Shown: one piece after another, positions 53,551 to 64,000 of the stretch
How the letters are laid out: every line of letters starts with the position of its first letter
Position numbering within the stretch: the first letter of the stretch is position 1
DNA from: Bedellia somnulentella
Taxonomy: Eukaryota > Arthropoda > Insecta > Lepidoptera > Bedelliidae
Reading direction: 5' to 3'
DNA length: 64,000 nt
Assembly (NCBI GenBank): GCA_963576735.1
Contig: OY755182.1
Location: 6,014,001 to 6,078,000 of the forward strand
Notes under the pieces: model-generated
Told to the model about the DNA's origin: nothing
Databases searched by the model: none
What the model saw: only the letters and a program-made list of their open reading frames with translations
Position numbers and translations under genes: made by a program

Positions 53551-54948
53551 TGCGATAAGGAACTTCGTCCTTATTATTTGTGTAAATCGGAGTTAGCTGT
53601 GGAAAGGGGTTGTTTAATGCGAGGTTCTAAATTAGTTATTCCGGTGGAATTACAGTTAGTAATATTTAATGAATTACATAGGGGTCATATCGGCATAGTA
53701 AAAATGAAAGCGGACGCTCGCTCTCGTTTCTGGTGGCCCGGAATGTCCACCTCGTTAGAGCGCGCGCTGGCTGACTGCGCGGTGTGCACGCAGCTGCAGG
53801 CCGCGCCCGCCCGCGCCCCGCTCACATCTTGGCCTTATCCTCCAGAGCCCTGGTATAGGGTTCATCTGGATTTTTTAGGCCCGTTTAATAATAAAACATT
53901 TTTAGTAGTAGTGGATGCGTTTTCGAAATGGGTCGAAGTGTTTAACGTTAGTACGGGGTACGGTTCAAAGATCGTCATTAAATTATTATGTGAAATAATG
54001 GCTAGGTATGGGTTGATTCACACAATTTGCTCGGACAATGGCCCTTCTTTTGTTTCTACCGAGTTTGCGGCATTTTGCAAAGCTAATGGTATCACTCATT
54101 TGACATCTCCTGCTTATCACCCCGCGAGCAATGGCCAAGCTGAGAGCTACGTGAAAATAGTAAAAAAGGCGCTTAAGGGTATTTTATTAGTTGACGACAG
54201 GAATTTAGACGAAAAACTGAATGAGTTTTTATTTAATTATAGGAATTCGGAACATTCAGCGACAAAAAAATCACCTGCAGAGGTTCTCTTTGGGCGTAAA
54301 CTTCGTTGTCGGTTAGATTTGCTGAAACTTTTACCATTACCGTCATCCGATACAATACTGTCTTCTAATGTGAAATCGAATCAGACCTTACAGGCTAAGT
54401 GTTATAAGGGAAATAGAAAAAATTGTTTTTGTTTAAATGAAATAGTAAATGTTAGGACTTATCATAATAATAGAACATTTTGGACTAAAGGTGTTATTAA
54501 GAAAAAATGCGGTAACTCAATTTATTTAGTGTTAACTTTGGGGAATAACAATTTAGTGAAAAGACACAAAAACCAAATTCAAAGATTGAAGGGGGAGAGA
54601 GTGTCGGAAGAGGTTGCGTTCAAAAATGAGATGGCGGTAAAGCCATCGGCTGAAATAATCGATGGGCCTGATATCAAGCCACTTAGTATACCTCGTGTTT
54701 TGACTCCTGCCTGTAAACAGCCAGTATTGCCAGTTTCAACGGGTTTCCCCGACGAAATACCACAAGTATCAACTCTAGATGAAGTCAGACCAACACGGTC
54801 TATGGAACTCGAAAAGGGCATTAGTACAGCGAACGCTAATGATAAGGAGCCAGTTACCTCGTCCTCTCCTATGCGAGGCGAACCTTCATCGTCGGAGCCG
54901 CCAATTCTACGACCACGTCGACATGTCGATTATAAACAGTATTTTTAG
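53551..54948 (+). pseudogene. gypsy integrase, separated from upstream pol by LINE-5
   Basis: Open from GATAAGGAACTTCG, with no native start codon since it is the continuation of pol. HHCC zinc motif: HRGHIGIVKMKADARSRFWW then CAVCTQL. Catalytic core: VHLDFLGPFNNKTFLVVVDAF (first D), ICSDNGPSFVS (second D), YHPASNGQAESYVKIV (E). The C-terminal domain is followed by a disordered tail ending ILRPRRHVDYKQYF, typical of gypsy pol ends. A GC-rich patch lies at 53760-53830. The coding is intact but cannot be expressed with RT. Confidence 0.9.
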
Positions 54949-54996
54949 TTTTTGTGTTGTATAACTATCTTGTATAAAAAGTATTAACAATTTATT

Positions 54997-55006
54997 GTGG
55001 GAGGAA
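54997..55006 (+). other. gypsy polypurine tract
   Basis: GTGGGAGGAA directly before the 3' LTR. Confidence 0.75.
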
Positions 55007-55113
55007 TGTTGTTATTTATATAGTGTGGGTACTTTAACAATTATTGGTAAACGTCAGTCGGAATAAATCTCTCAAGCAGTTAATACGTTTTCTCATTTCT
55101 GTCCGAAATAACA
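55007..55113 (+). repeat. gypsy 3' LTR
   Basis: 107-bp LTR, one mismatch to the 5' LTR. Followed by the CTTAT duplication and the rest of the family B repeat (55114-55145). Confidence 0.95.
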
Positions 55114-56031
55114 CTTATGTACACCCACCGGAAGAAATGGTGTAGTGTATTAACTATTAAAGATTATTTATTCAGAAAAATAGACAAGTAGTTTCAGGTC
55201 TTTTAAAGATCTTAAGTGTCGAAAAAGAGCCATCAATTTTCGGATTTTAGCCGAAAGTGTTGAGATATGTTTCTCAAATGTAAGGTGCTGGTCGATGATA
55301 ATACCAAGGTATTTAATATTATCAACTCTGTCAATGCAAAAGGATGAGCAAGAACATGGAAAAACAGAAGAGATATTAAAAATTTCATAATTTCCTGAAT
55401 GAACTAACAGTTTATAAGCATCAGGGGATGGTTGGGTCATTTTATTAATAGTGAAACAAATATACTTAGTTTTTTGGATATTGAGAGCAAGCTGATTATT
55501 TATTAACCATCTATTTACATTATCAAGACCTTGTTGAGCAAAATGAAACGTATTATTCCAAGATTTATCAGAAAATAATAAGGCAGTGTCATCCGCAAAA
55601 GTTATTATTTTACCATTGATCAACTTAAGATTGCACAGCTCATTAATATAAACTAAAAAAAGCGTAGGACCCAAGACACTTCCTTGAGGAACACCATATG
55701 ATATTGACTTAGCTGTACCCGAAAACTCACCTATCCTTACACTCTGACATCGATCACTAAGGAAACTAATAAAAAGTTTAAGTTGAGTATCACGTACACC
55801 CAGGAACTCAAGTCTATCAATCAAAATGGGGATATACACTGTATCAAACGCTTTTTGTATATCTATAAACAGTGCAAGACACTTTTCCGATTTATCTAAC
55901 TTTTCAACTACCCAGTTAGTTAGATTTAAGGCAGCATCTTCAGAAGACCTTGCACTTCTAAATCCATATTGGTTATCTGATAAAAATCCGAACTTTTCTA
56001 AATACTTTATTAACTGACGATTTATTATGGT

Positions 56032-56415
56032 ATGGTTGTGACATGATAGTCCAGTGGGTAAGAACACCCGCCCGAAAAACAGAAGGGCGTGAGTTCCAAT
56101 CCTGGGACGGGCCTACACCAATTTGTCTTTTCTAAAGTCATATGTGTGGTTAATTTATCATGGTTGCTAACGGTGAGGGAAAACATCGTGAGGAAACCCA
56201 CATGGCTGAGTTGTATTTAGTCATGTGACAGTGTATTCGTACAAAACGGCGATAGGCCTGCCCCCTATCACGTGAGTACACTGTCTAAGCAAAACGTGGG
56301 TACCTTCTCTGGAAACTAGATGGCGCTTGCCATGTGAGTTCAGGGGTATTGGTATCTCTGCCAACCCCTTCGGGGATAAAACGGCGTGAACGTTTATGTT
56401 ATATGTTATGTTATG
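56032..56415 (+). repeat. family A SINE with perfect 10-bp duplication
   Basis: Full family A SINE (GATAGTCCAGTGGGTAAG head, B box GTTCCAATCC, tail GTTATATGTTATGTTATG). The duplication TTATTATGGT is at 56022-56031 and 56416-56425. It sits in LINE-D, which reads on across it, fixing the order of events. Confidence 0.9.
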
Positions 56416-56842
56416 TTATTATGGTTTCTAAAATTTTAGACATTGTTGGTAAAAGAGAAATGGGACGATAGTTACTTACAGTTTCTTTGGGACCGGATTT
56501 ATGAATAGGGATGACAACAGATCTTTTGAAAGTGTTTGGAAAGATCCCCGAAGATAGAGAGAGATTAAATATGCGCACTAAAAGACCAATAAAATAGATG
56601 AATTTTGTTTTAAAATTTTAGCTGACAGGTTATCCCAGCCTGATGATTTATTTTTTAAAGATTTGATTACGGATACCACTTTAGAAAGGTCAGTTTCAAG
56701 AAGTACAAAACTGCCACAGGGCTTTTCAACCATATTTTGCTTGGCTGGATTTGTATAAGGGAAATTAGTTTTGTTAAAATTTTCGGCAATTCTTTTCCCA
56801 ATGTTTATAAAGTAATCATTAACTAATTCTACACAATCTTTA

Positions 56843-57537
56843 TCCACTCAAACGCCCACGTAACTACAGCTACGAAAAAAAAAGTACCGTTGTACGTCCA
56901 CGTAACTATAGTTACTTGGCTGAATGTTCTCAGTCAACTCGATTTTTATGAGTGGCAACTTTCGAATAGCTTCTTGAATCGGTTTAAACATTAATCTGTG
57001 ATAAATTATACGTCTACTGGTACATCACTTCAAGCAATGCTCTTGGGAAAAAAAAATAAAATAAATAAAAACAAACTGGCGAGTTGCTTTTGTACTGAGG
57101 GAAGTGTGTTGGAGCTGCATTCAATCTACTTTTACAATGTAAGTATTTATTATTTCTCTATGTGTTATACATCGAAATAATCGTGAGGATTTCCGCTTTC
57201 TGATTATATACGAAAATTATAGAAGAAAGAAGAAGAAAGAAGAAAGAAGAAGAACTCAGTTGAAACTAAAGTTTATAGAAATTTTACATAAAATATCGAG
57301 ATAACCATTTTTTTTCAGTACTTCAGACTGATAATTCTAATTTAATTTCCACCTTATCTGATAGTGCATATCATACGCTATTCGGAAGTGTTTTTTATTT
57401 TATGGTAGCTGCAGTAGTTCTATGGTTATTATATTTTTTCTAACAATGGTACCCGTTGCTCGGCGCGCAAATCTGTCAATCGCGCGCGCGGACGTTTGAG
57501 GCTATACATGGCCGAGCGCCGCGGACGTTTGAGTGGA
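56843..57537. mobile_element. TA-flanked MITE in LINE-D
   Basis: Ends TCCACTCAAACG (56843) and CGTTTGAGTGGA (57537), with TA at 56841-56842 and 57538-57539. Removing it with one TA restores the LINE-D frame as NNP-KDCVELV. GGACGTTTGAG occurs twice near the right end and CCACGTAACTA twice near the left, as subterminal repeats. A GAAGAAA microsatellite is at about 57220-57255. No protein. TA duplication suggests the Tc1/mariner group. Confidence 0.8.
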
Positions 57538-57704
57538 TAGGGTTGTTTGAAACAAAGAGAAGAACATTAGGTTCGTCAGATGGTAGTTTATGACATACAA
57601 TAGTATTGATAGTTTGCCACTGAATTTGGTATGCAATTTTGTTTTTGGTATTTCTCAATTATTTTTATTTGATAGCAATCTCTTAAATAAAAGACTATTT
57701 TTTT

Positions 57705-58690
57705 AGTTATTTATTTATTTATTATTATTAGGACCTTCAACAAGAAATACATAATTCATTTATAGTTTTTTACATTGGTATTACGGTAGACAGTATGCAT
57801 TCTTAATTATAGAAGGCCACAGCATTCTCTGGAAAACATGTACAAAAATTCATTATTCCCTAATTCCCTATTATTAACATAACTTACAACATTAAATCCT
57901 TAACCTAACTTAAACCTAGACTTAAACTAAAACTATGCGGAACCTGAGTAAACAACCGTTACAACACCTATAAAATACATTTAATGTTGACTACAAAAGA
58001 GACCACTTTATAATACAATAAATCAAATTGTTAATTAACCTGCGCGGGTATCCTAACCATAACTAACATTATTACTGATAAAGAAATATAAACTTAAATT
58101 AAAAGAGATTCAGAGAGTACATTATTACTGAAGATTTACACTTTTCAAACAACAACGCTTAATGTTAACCGTGTCATCGCCACAAATATCGATTTCATCT
58201 CTTAGCTGATTCAAGGCTCTCGTCGCTCTGTTTAATGGAGAGTTGAAACCAAGATTAGTCCTAGCCAATGTTTGTTTAAAGGGCACAATTGCATGCCTCT
58301 GACGCCTGCACGGGGCATTGAAATTAATTTGACCTAACAATTGGGGACAGTCAATATTGTTGCGAATAATGTTGACAACAAACATATTGCTCAGCATTTC
58401 ACGGCGATCGTGAAGGGACGTCATTGTAAAGTGACTCAGCCTATCATTATATGATGCAAGAGATTTAGCCTTACCACAAGAATAAGATAGGTGATACAGA
58501 AATCTTTTTTGAAGCCTTTCTATTCTTAGTGAGTGCACGTTGTAATAGGGATTCCAGACCACACTGCCGTATTCCAAGATGCTTCTAACTAACGAGTTGA
58601 ACAGTGCTATCTTGGTATGATTATTCTTGAAACACTTGGTGTTTCTAAGGACAAATCCAAGACACTTTGACGCTTTACTTTGACTAATTT
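57705..58690 (-). pseudogene. LINE-E ORF2 C-terminus and 3' end
   Basis: Minus strand: SKASKCLGFVLRNTKCF then ILEYGSVVWNPYYNVHSLRI, KRFLYHLSYSCGKAKSLASY, and FNSPLNRATRALNQL. This is the region after the reverse transcriptase, similar in layout to the C-terminus of LINE-5 ORF2 (EYACVIWSPIYNVHINNLES, RVSQIYNSICS) though diverged. The 3' UTR runs to a tail of AAAT/AAT repeats at 57705-57730. It is 5' truncated. Confidence 0.8.
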
Positions 58691-59589
58691 AAATATTTTT
58701 CATTGAATATGACTAACTGATTTTTCGATCGACAGAATTACGTAGCGACATGCAAATGAAGTGATTAACAAAAATTTTGCTGGTTGCAAAACATTTCAGG
58801 AATTTGTGATCTCAGATGAAATTATTATAATATAACACTGAACAAACCTATGATTTTCGATATTTTATTAATAAACTGCAAAAACTAATGTCTTTAAAAT
58901 AACATTGAAGGTCAAAGATTGTTACTGTTTTTTGGTAAAATACAGGTCAGCATAGCTTTATTTGATTTATTTTAAGAAAATATTGTTTAAAAACCTAATA
59001 TCTCGAAATGGTTGTATAATCAGAATTACTTTAATAAAACTTTGTATTCCGAATTTCCGGTCAGACAGCAAGCGGAGCGTTAGCTAGCTAATCTATTAAA
59101 TTAAAGTGAAACATGCAGCTATGTAGCGTCTCGCTCGCTTCCTCTCACGCGAGTCATGCGATGCGACCTAGAACAAGCGCGCGCATGCGTGTAGCTGCAC
59201 CGTTGAGAGAGCGAGACGCTAAAATACAAAACACGAATCACGCGCCACGTCTCGGCTGCGCAAAATAGCGTTTCGTTGGCAGTAGCTTCGTATCAACGGC
59301 TGCAGGGAGACGCTGTCTAGTTTCGCGAGCTAAGATCGCGAGAGTGCGTTCTGCGCGCCGCGTTGTAACTATAGCGGCATTTGCGTGTTTATTAAGCGCA
59401 AGCTATTCGTTGCGAGCAAACCGCGTGTTTTGTTTTTCAGCTTTACGTTATATTAACCTTCACTACATGGTATAGCCTTCAGGGTAGTATTAGAGTCTAT
59501 TATTTTAGTTAAAAATCGTAAAAAATATTCGATTCTAAGCCGACACTACACAGCGTTTTAGACTTTATCATTATTATAGCTAATCCCTT
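58691..59589. other. gene-free stretch with a GC-rich, CpG-rich core
   Basis: No gene. 59090-59430 is much richer in GC and CpG than its surroundings and contains a 13-bp perfect inverted repeat: TAGCGTCTCGCTC (59124-59136) and GAGCGAGACGCTA (59209-59221). 59535-59560 is a scrap of family B (GCCGACACTACACAGC). Confidence 0.5.
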
Positions 59590-60407
59590 TTAGCCCTGTG
59601 GTAAGGAACTTAGGCATTATGATTGATAGCAATTTATCTTGGTCACCTCAATAGAATTGGTAAAACGAAGGATATTTGCGTCAGCGGGCTCCCTCAGGAG
59701 ACTGCATAATTTTCTATCTCCTGCTACCAAAACTGCGTTAGCTCAATCTCTACTCCTTCCAATATTGGATTACGCTGATACCTGTTATCCCGATTTAACG
59801 GAAGAACAACTTAATAAACTAGAGCGTCTCAAAAACTTATGCATCAGATATGTTTTTTGGATTGTGTAAATATGATTACGTGTCTGTTTATCGTATTAAA
59901 CTTAAGAGGCTTGCTATTCGCCTCCGCCGCAATGTGCATACTTTTTTCCTTCTTTACTCTATCTTGTTCAATCCTGCCACCCCTTTCTATCTAAAAGAAC
60001 GTTTTCAATTCCTCTCTTCTTCCTTTAATCTTAATTTACGTTCAGACTATAATCTTCAATTATCTATTCCCTCTCATACAACCAATTTCTATGGCTCTTC
60101 TTTTTCTGTACACGCTGTGCAATTGTGGAACGCACTTCCTTTGGAGGCGCGATTGGCTAAATCACTGAATGTGTTCAAAGATCTGGCGAAACAACACTTT
60201 CTCACTGAAGCGTTGATACTGTTGCTTTTTAAACTATAATTATTAATTATATTTCTAAAACGTATATGTGTATTTTATTTAGGTATTTGTATTCCTTGTA
60301 TATATAAAAGTATGTAGTTTTATATGTATGTGTTCATATTCGTTAAATATCTATATTATTTTGTATGATTATTATTTATTTTGTTATTAAAATTAAATAA
60401 GTTTGTT
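59590..60407 (+). pseudogene. LINE-F ORF2 C-terminus and 3' end
   Basis: Reads VVRNLGIMIDSNLSWSPQ, a stop at 59651, then KRRIFASAGSLRRLHNFLSP, LLLPILDYADTCYPDLTEEQ, a shift at 59870, then GLCKYDYVSVYRIKLKRLAI, FSVHAVQLWNALPLEARLAK and SLNVFKDLAKQHFLTEA, ending at 60239. This is a C-terminal region very common in moth LINEs. The 3' UTR continues to the TTAA where PB3 inserted. Confidence 0.8.
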
Positions 60408-60411
60408 TTAA

Positions 60412-61590
60412 CCCTTAATTGATCTGTTAGGTCCCAGGGACTCCGCACGACTTTGAAAACGTTGTAAAAATTTTATTATTTCAATTATAAGTTCATGCGT
60501 CTCAGTACCTTCCTCCAGTGACGCGCGGCGTGCGAGAGCGGAAGGACGTGCGTGTGCGCTCATTTATTGGTGAGTTATTACGTTCCTGGAGTCCACGGGA
60601 CTCCACCAGAGCGTTTGTGTAACTTTTTCACTAATTTCGTAACTTTGTATTTTTGTAGTTTTATGATACAATTTCTTCTTTTTAGGCTACAAAATGGCGT
60701 CCAGTAGACAAATAGTGAATTTAGACCAACCAGATGCTGAATCTATTATACTGGGATGGCTAAACGATGAAAATTTGGAGTCTGACAATGTACGCACGTA
60801 CGCGTCGTTGGCCAATGGCAGTGTTTTTCCGCATATTGGATATGAGTGCATGGAATAGCTTTGTTATTTATACAAATCAAGCTGGTATCAGTCAAATAAC
60901 ACGTCTGAATAATCTGAAAAGTTTGGCTAAGCAACTAAATGAAAGAAATTTGAAATCGCGTCTATACAATGATAGACTTCCTCGTCAGCTGCGCGAGTTG
61001 ATATCAGACATCGCAAAAGTACCTTTGGTGAACGAACAACAAGATGATGATGACAAATTGCCTAGAAACCAAAGAAAATATTGTCACATATGTCCCTCAC
61101 ACCTAAAGAGAAAGACTGTATATTTATGTCATAGCTGTAAGAAGCCAGTATGTTTAGGCTGTACTAGAAAAATATGTACCCATTGTGTTGCCACAACTAG
61201 AGATTAACTGCTGCACGTTTTTTATTTTTATATGAAACACTTACCTTTTTTGTTTAATTTCTAAAATTTCACTATATTGTTATTATTATTCATAAGTAAA
61301 AAGTTAAATGTACTTTAGTTTATATTTTTAATGGTAGCCAGAAGTTGGCACTACTTTTTGTTAGTCTAATTCAGAAGATAATTTTGTTTTCGTTGTTAAA
61401 AACTTTAATGATTATATATACCATAGTCTGATTTGAAAGTCTGATAGTGTATTAATTGATATTAAAATAAATACCTAATTTTGTTACTATTTGTAAATGT
61501 TGTTTTACTTAAACCAAAAAATTGTTAGTGGAGTCCCTTGGACTCCACCAGATAAATTAGAGTATATTTAGGCACCAGATTAACTGAGGG
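60412..61590 (+). mobile_element. mini piggyBac-like element PB3
   Basis: TTAA at 60408-60411 and 61591-61594. Ends CCCTTAATTGATC and, inverted, CCCTCAGTTAATC (inside 61578-61590). The left end shares CCCTTAATTG with PB1. The 1179-bp element keeps the first and last parts of a transposase. GGGACTCC/GGAGTCCC words recur near both ends (60430-60445, 60590-60612, 61530-61550). It is non-autonomous by internal deletion. Confidence 0.85.
60694..61207 (+). pseudogene. PB3 transposase remnant: N-terminus joined to C-terminal domain
   Basis: The start codon at 60694 (TACAAAATGGCG) opens MASSRQIVNLDQPDAESIIL, which fits a piggyBac N-terminus and ends at a stop at about 60856. Near 60797 the sequence switches, in another frame, to the end of a transposase: RRWPMAVFFRILDMSAWNSF, then NDRLPRQLRELISD and a Cys-rich end-binding domain (CHICPSHLKRKTVYLC, CKKPVCLGCTRKICTHC). 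The whole catalytic core is deleted. The C-terminal frame has no good start of its own, except the Met at 60767. Confidence 0.75.
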
Positions 61591-61639
61591 TTAAGTAAGC
61601 TTAATAGATTATTATGTTTTTTTGGCCTTGTTTTGTGCA

Positions 61640-61808
61640 TCTACCCAAATAATTAATTTATCGATCTCACCTTCCAAAGGTTATCTGGAAGAGATAGCTT
61701 TTAGCGATAAGACTGCCAATTGTACCTCACTGTAAACTGTTTGATCATATTATTATTTATGTAAAATTGTGTTTGTTGTGCAATAAAGAGTTATTCTATT
61801 CTATTCTA
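61640..61808 (+). repeat. LINE 3' end
   Basis: TCTGGAAGAGATAGCTTTTA, GACTGCCAATTGTACCTC, and a GTGCAATAAAGAGTTATTC tail with TTCTA repeats. Best-preserved copy of this 3' end in the window. A typical lepidopteran LINE tail. Confidence 0.8.
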
Positions 61809-62079
61809 ATGAACAAGCCATAGTCCTTTTGCTGGCCTAGTCAGGGCTAGCTGATATTACAGCATTGTAGAATAATGAGTTAACCCATCAAGAGCAGTTA
61901 TTCAAGTATTAGACAATTTGGCATGAAAGATCTCTTAGTTATTCGGAAAACTACAGCATTTAGTTAGAATAGCATATTAAGTGAAATTAGAGACCTGTGA
62001 AGAGTCCTATCCTATTAAGGACGTTTTTGTAGATAATGAAATAAAAAAATGGACCGTATACCGTATATAGATGCTAGTT

Positions 62080-62250
62080 TTTTCAACATACATACATATA
62101 CTTACGGCTAAATCCCTAGAAGGGGTAGCCAGAGCTAAGGAATTAGAAATTCCTCAGCCACTTTTGGTAAACTGAGTGGGAAAAAGATGGTAAAATAAAG
62201 GTTGTTGGTGATGGGTCTCGAATCGTATCGCCCAAAAAGCCCTTTTGAAA
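62080..62250 (-). repeat. family B repeat, truncated
   Basis: ACATACATACATATACTTAC, AGAAGGGGTAGCCAGAGC, then ATCGCCCAAAAAGCCC, where similarity ends. The 3' third in this orientation is missing. Confidence 0.75.
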
Positions 62251-63480
62251 CAAATATTATAAAGTCATTAAATGTTACTAAAGTGTTAAGGCCTAAATTT
62301 TAAATTTCTAAAACTTAATATGGAAGTCGAAGTGGTTCAGAAGGATCGTTGTAGTCTACTATCAAAATATGGTTTGCATATCAAAGGATCGCAAAAATAG
62401 GTCAAGTAAATCAAGTCGAAAAAATCTGTTTAAGAGTTTTTCGCCCGCCCGTATAGCTTTCTTTGCACTTAAATATTTAAAACTCGGGAATCAATGTAGA
62501 AATGTTGATAGAAGATTAAAAAATATGTGATGAAAATGTTAAGAAATTGGATAAACAATCAGGTTGCATAGAAATGATGAGAGAAATGGAAATTTAAGGT
62601 AGAGAAGCGTGTGCTCAGATATACAGTAATTTAATTTGCTTGGAAGTTTGTAAAATAAGCAAAAATAAAAACAGACTAATAGTCTGATGGCGGGATTAAA
62701 ATTTAAAAGATGCGTTGAATGAAAAGAGAAAACAGTGAATCGATTCACTAGCAATAAAAACTAGTAAACCAATAAATATGTGTGCACAAAAAAATCAAAT
62801 TTGAAATTATTTAACATGAAAAATAAGAGGATAAAGCGAGTAGTTCAAAAAGAGCACTAAAAACGAAATCTTAAGTAATATGTTTAAAAGTACAAAAAAG
62901 AATCTGATTATTTCTAAACTAATCAAAACATATTTTGTAAATATAATAGATGTGAAAGGAAAGTTTCCTCAAACACAAGTATAAAAGTGATCGATTTAAT
63001 TAAGAAGCAATAAATATCTGATTATTTATGTATGTATGTAAGGATTATTTTGAGGGTCTCTCAATGACAATGCACGTTAATCATTAATGTGATCTGATGC
63101 TGCTGCCAGGATCGGCTCCGTGAGGCCTCCTCAGGGTAAATAGCAGGGATACGAAATTTTTAATAGGAAATCGTTTATGATAGGCAGTTGGTAGACCCAC
63201 CATGAAATAGATGTCACATTCAGTTATGGATGTCCATTTGAATTAAACCGGTACCTTAAAATACCTACTTTACGACTCTGAACAGCAACAACACACCTCA
63301 GAATTTTGATTGTGGTCCCAACGTACTCTGCCACTTTATCTACTTTCATACTTTTCATTGCCTTTTCGTTTCGTTCCAATTGATATTAATGCCAATTTGA
63401 GAAACAAAAAGTGAATATTCTATCTAGACACCTATCGTATATCGTATGAAAGAGTTCTACACAAAATACTTTTAATACAT
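62251..63480. other. gene-free AT-rich stretch
   Basis: No coding region recognised. 63050-63200 is less AT-rich (CTGCTGCCAGGATCGGCTCC) and could be an unrecognised repeat. Confidence 0.4.
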
Positions 63481-64000
63481 ACTTAACAGACTAGGCGTTA
63501 GGGGAAATGCTTTTGATTGGTTTAAATCTTATCTGCATAATCGATTCCAATGTGTCGAAATAGAGAACACAAACTTAGATAGTGGAGTTATTGAAAGCGT
63601 GCGGTCCGATAGGGTTCACGTTACTGGTTTTATACCGCAAGGCAGTGTACTTAGCTGCCTACTTTTTCTTGTATATATAAATAGTCTACAAAAAGCCATA
63701 AACCAAGATTGTGTAATTTTTGCAGACGACGTCTCAATCTTATTTTCTGTCTCAAATTCTAATGAATTAGAATATAAATTGCATGATGTTTTAGACAATA
63801 TATCAAATTGGCTATTAAACATAATCTAGAATTAAATTTAGAAAAAGCTAGAATAATCCAATTTAAACCTTCACAAAAAAAGCCTCTAGAAATATCAGCA
63901 GTATAAAAGAATATAAAAATTTATATAGTTAAAACAGCCACATTACTGGGAATAGATCTTGACACAAATTTAACCTGGCAACCGTATATAGTTGACCTAA
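63481..64000 (+). pseudogene. LINE-G reverse transcriptase, runs off the window
   Basis: Reads RLGVRGNAFDWFKSYLHNRF, TGFIPQGSVLSCLLFLVYIN, CVIFADDVSILFS (catalytic FADD) and LDNISNWL, with a stop at 63829, then NLELNLEKARIIQFKPS and TLLGIDLDTNLTWQP in a shifted frame to the window edge. It is 5' truncated at the RT. The clade is unresolved. Confidence 0.8.

Larger units (their letters stand above)
45746..55113 (+). mobile_element. gypsy LTR retrotransposon with LINE-5 nested inside
   Basis: LTRs of 107 bp (45746-45852, 55007-55113) differ at one position. The 5-bp duplication CTTAT lies at 45741-45745 and 55114-55118. Order: PBS, gag, protease, RT, RNase H (damaged), LINE-5, integrase, PPT. 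No env-like frame is seen. Without LINE-5 the element is about 4.5 kb. Confidence 0.93.
55150..57700 (-). pseudogene. LINE-D ORF2 relic with two insertions
   Basis: Read on the minus strand from 57700: QWQTINTIVCHKLPSDEPN and FVSNNP, then the 56843-57537 MITE, then DKDCVELVNDYFINIGKRI, SSGWDNLSAKILK, a frameshift near 56578, VVIPIHKSGPKETVSNYRPIS, then a SINE at 56032-56415, then KYLEKFGFLSDNQYGFR, LFIDIQKAFDTV, YGVPQGSVLGPTLFLVYIN and catalytic ITFADDTALLF, to 55168. Endonuclease and 3' end are missing. The clade is unresolved. Confidence 0.85.

Noticed and set aside
53551..54948. env-like gene in the gypsy element
   Set aside because: All coding after RNase H is integrase and its tail. There is no signal peptide, transmembrane segment or separate frame before the PPT.

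Overview
The window is AT-rich eukaryotic DNA, almost certainly from a lepidopteran (moth or butterfly). The evidence is: LINE 3' ends finishing CAATAAAGAGT plus a TTCTA repeat, a tRNA-derived SINE ending in GTTAT repeats, a Helitron-like repeat of a type common in moths, lepidopteran-style piggyBac, BEL/Pao and gypsy elements, and one host exon that looks like an insect adipokinetic-hormone-receptor (AKHR) exon (45327-45528, + strand). That exon is the only cellular gene sequence I can support. Nearly everything else is transposable elements, so much of the window is probably intron or flank of that receptor gene.

Layout. 1-14300: repeats, a duplicated 1.8 kb tract (1886-3691 and 12251-13980), a decayed LINE with overlapping ORFs (LINE-1, 3700-7918), an assembly gap (7919-8118), three more LINE fragments, and a TA-flanked terminal-inverted-repeat (TIR) element (10528-12250). 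14550-31890: a copia element split by a nest. An unclassified DNA transposon 'X' (16438-30979, 3-bp duplication CAG) contains a piggyBac-like element (PB1, 17276-28107, TTAA). PB1 contains a PIF/Harbinger element (about 18991-26380) with two apparently intact multi-exon genes. A Helitron-like element and SINEs lie in the Harbinger introns. X also holds a mariner-like element (28833-30509).

31944-33690 is a Penelope-like element. 34848-41965 is a BEL/Pao element with nearly identical LTRs but damaged coding sequence. 42715-43420 is a tandem triplet of an odd tRNA-like module. 43440-45000 holds a piggyBac end and an RTE-type LINE relic. 45746-55113 is a gypsy element that landed in a repeat (family B), with a complete LINE (LINE-5, about 48690-53550, both ORFs open) inserted between its RNase H and integrase. 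55150-60400 holds LINE relics hit by a SINE and a MITE. 60412-61590 is a mini piggyBac. The window ends in another LINE fragment.

Names used here: family A = tRNA-derived SINE with a GTTAT-repeat tail; family B = about 250-bp repeat with a GTAT-repeat tail; family C = tRNA-like module framed by inverted repeats. The elements do not form a pathway. Their relations are nesting order, target-site duplications and shared ends. The most informative points are the four-deep nest, the intact two-gene Harbinger, the family C module, and excision sites at which the reading frame of the host element is restored.
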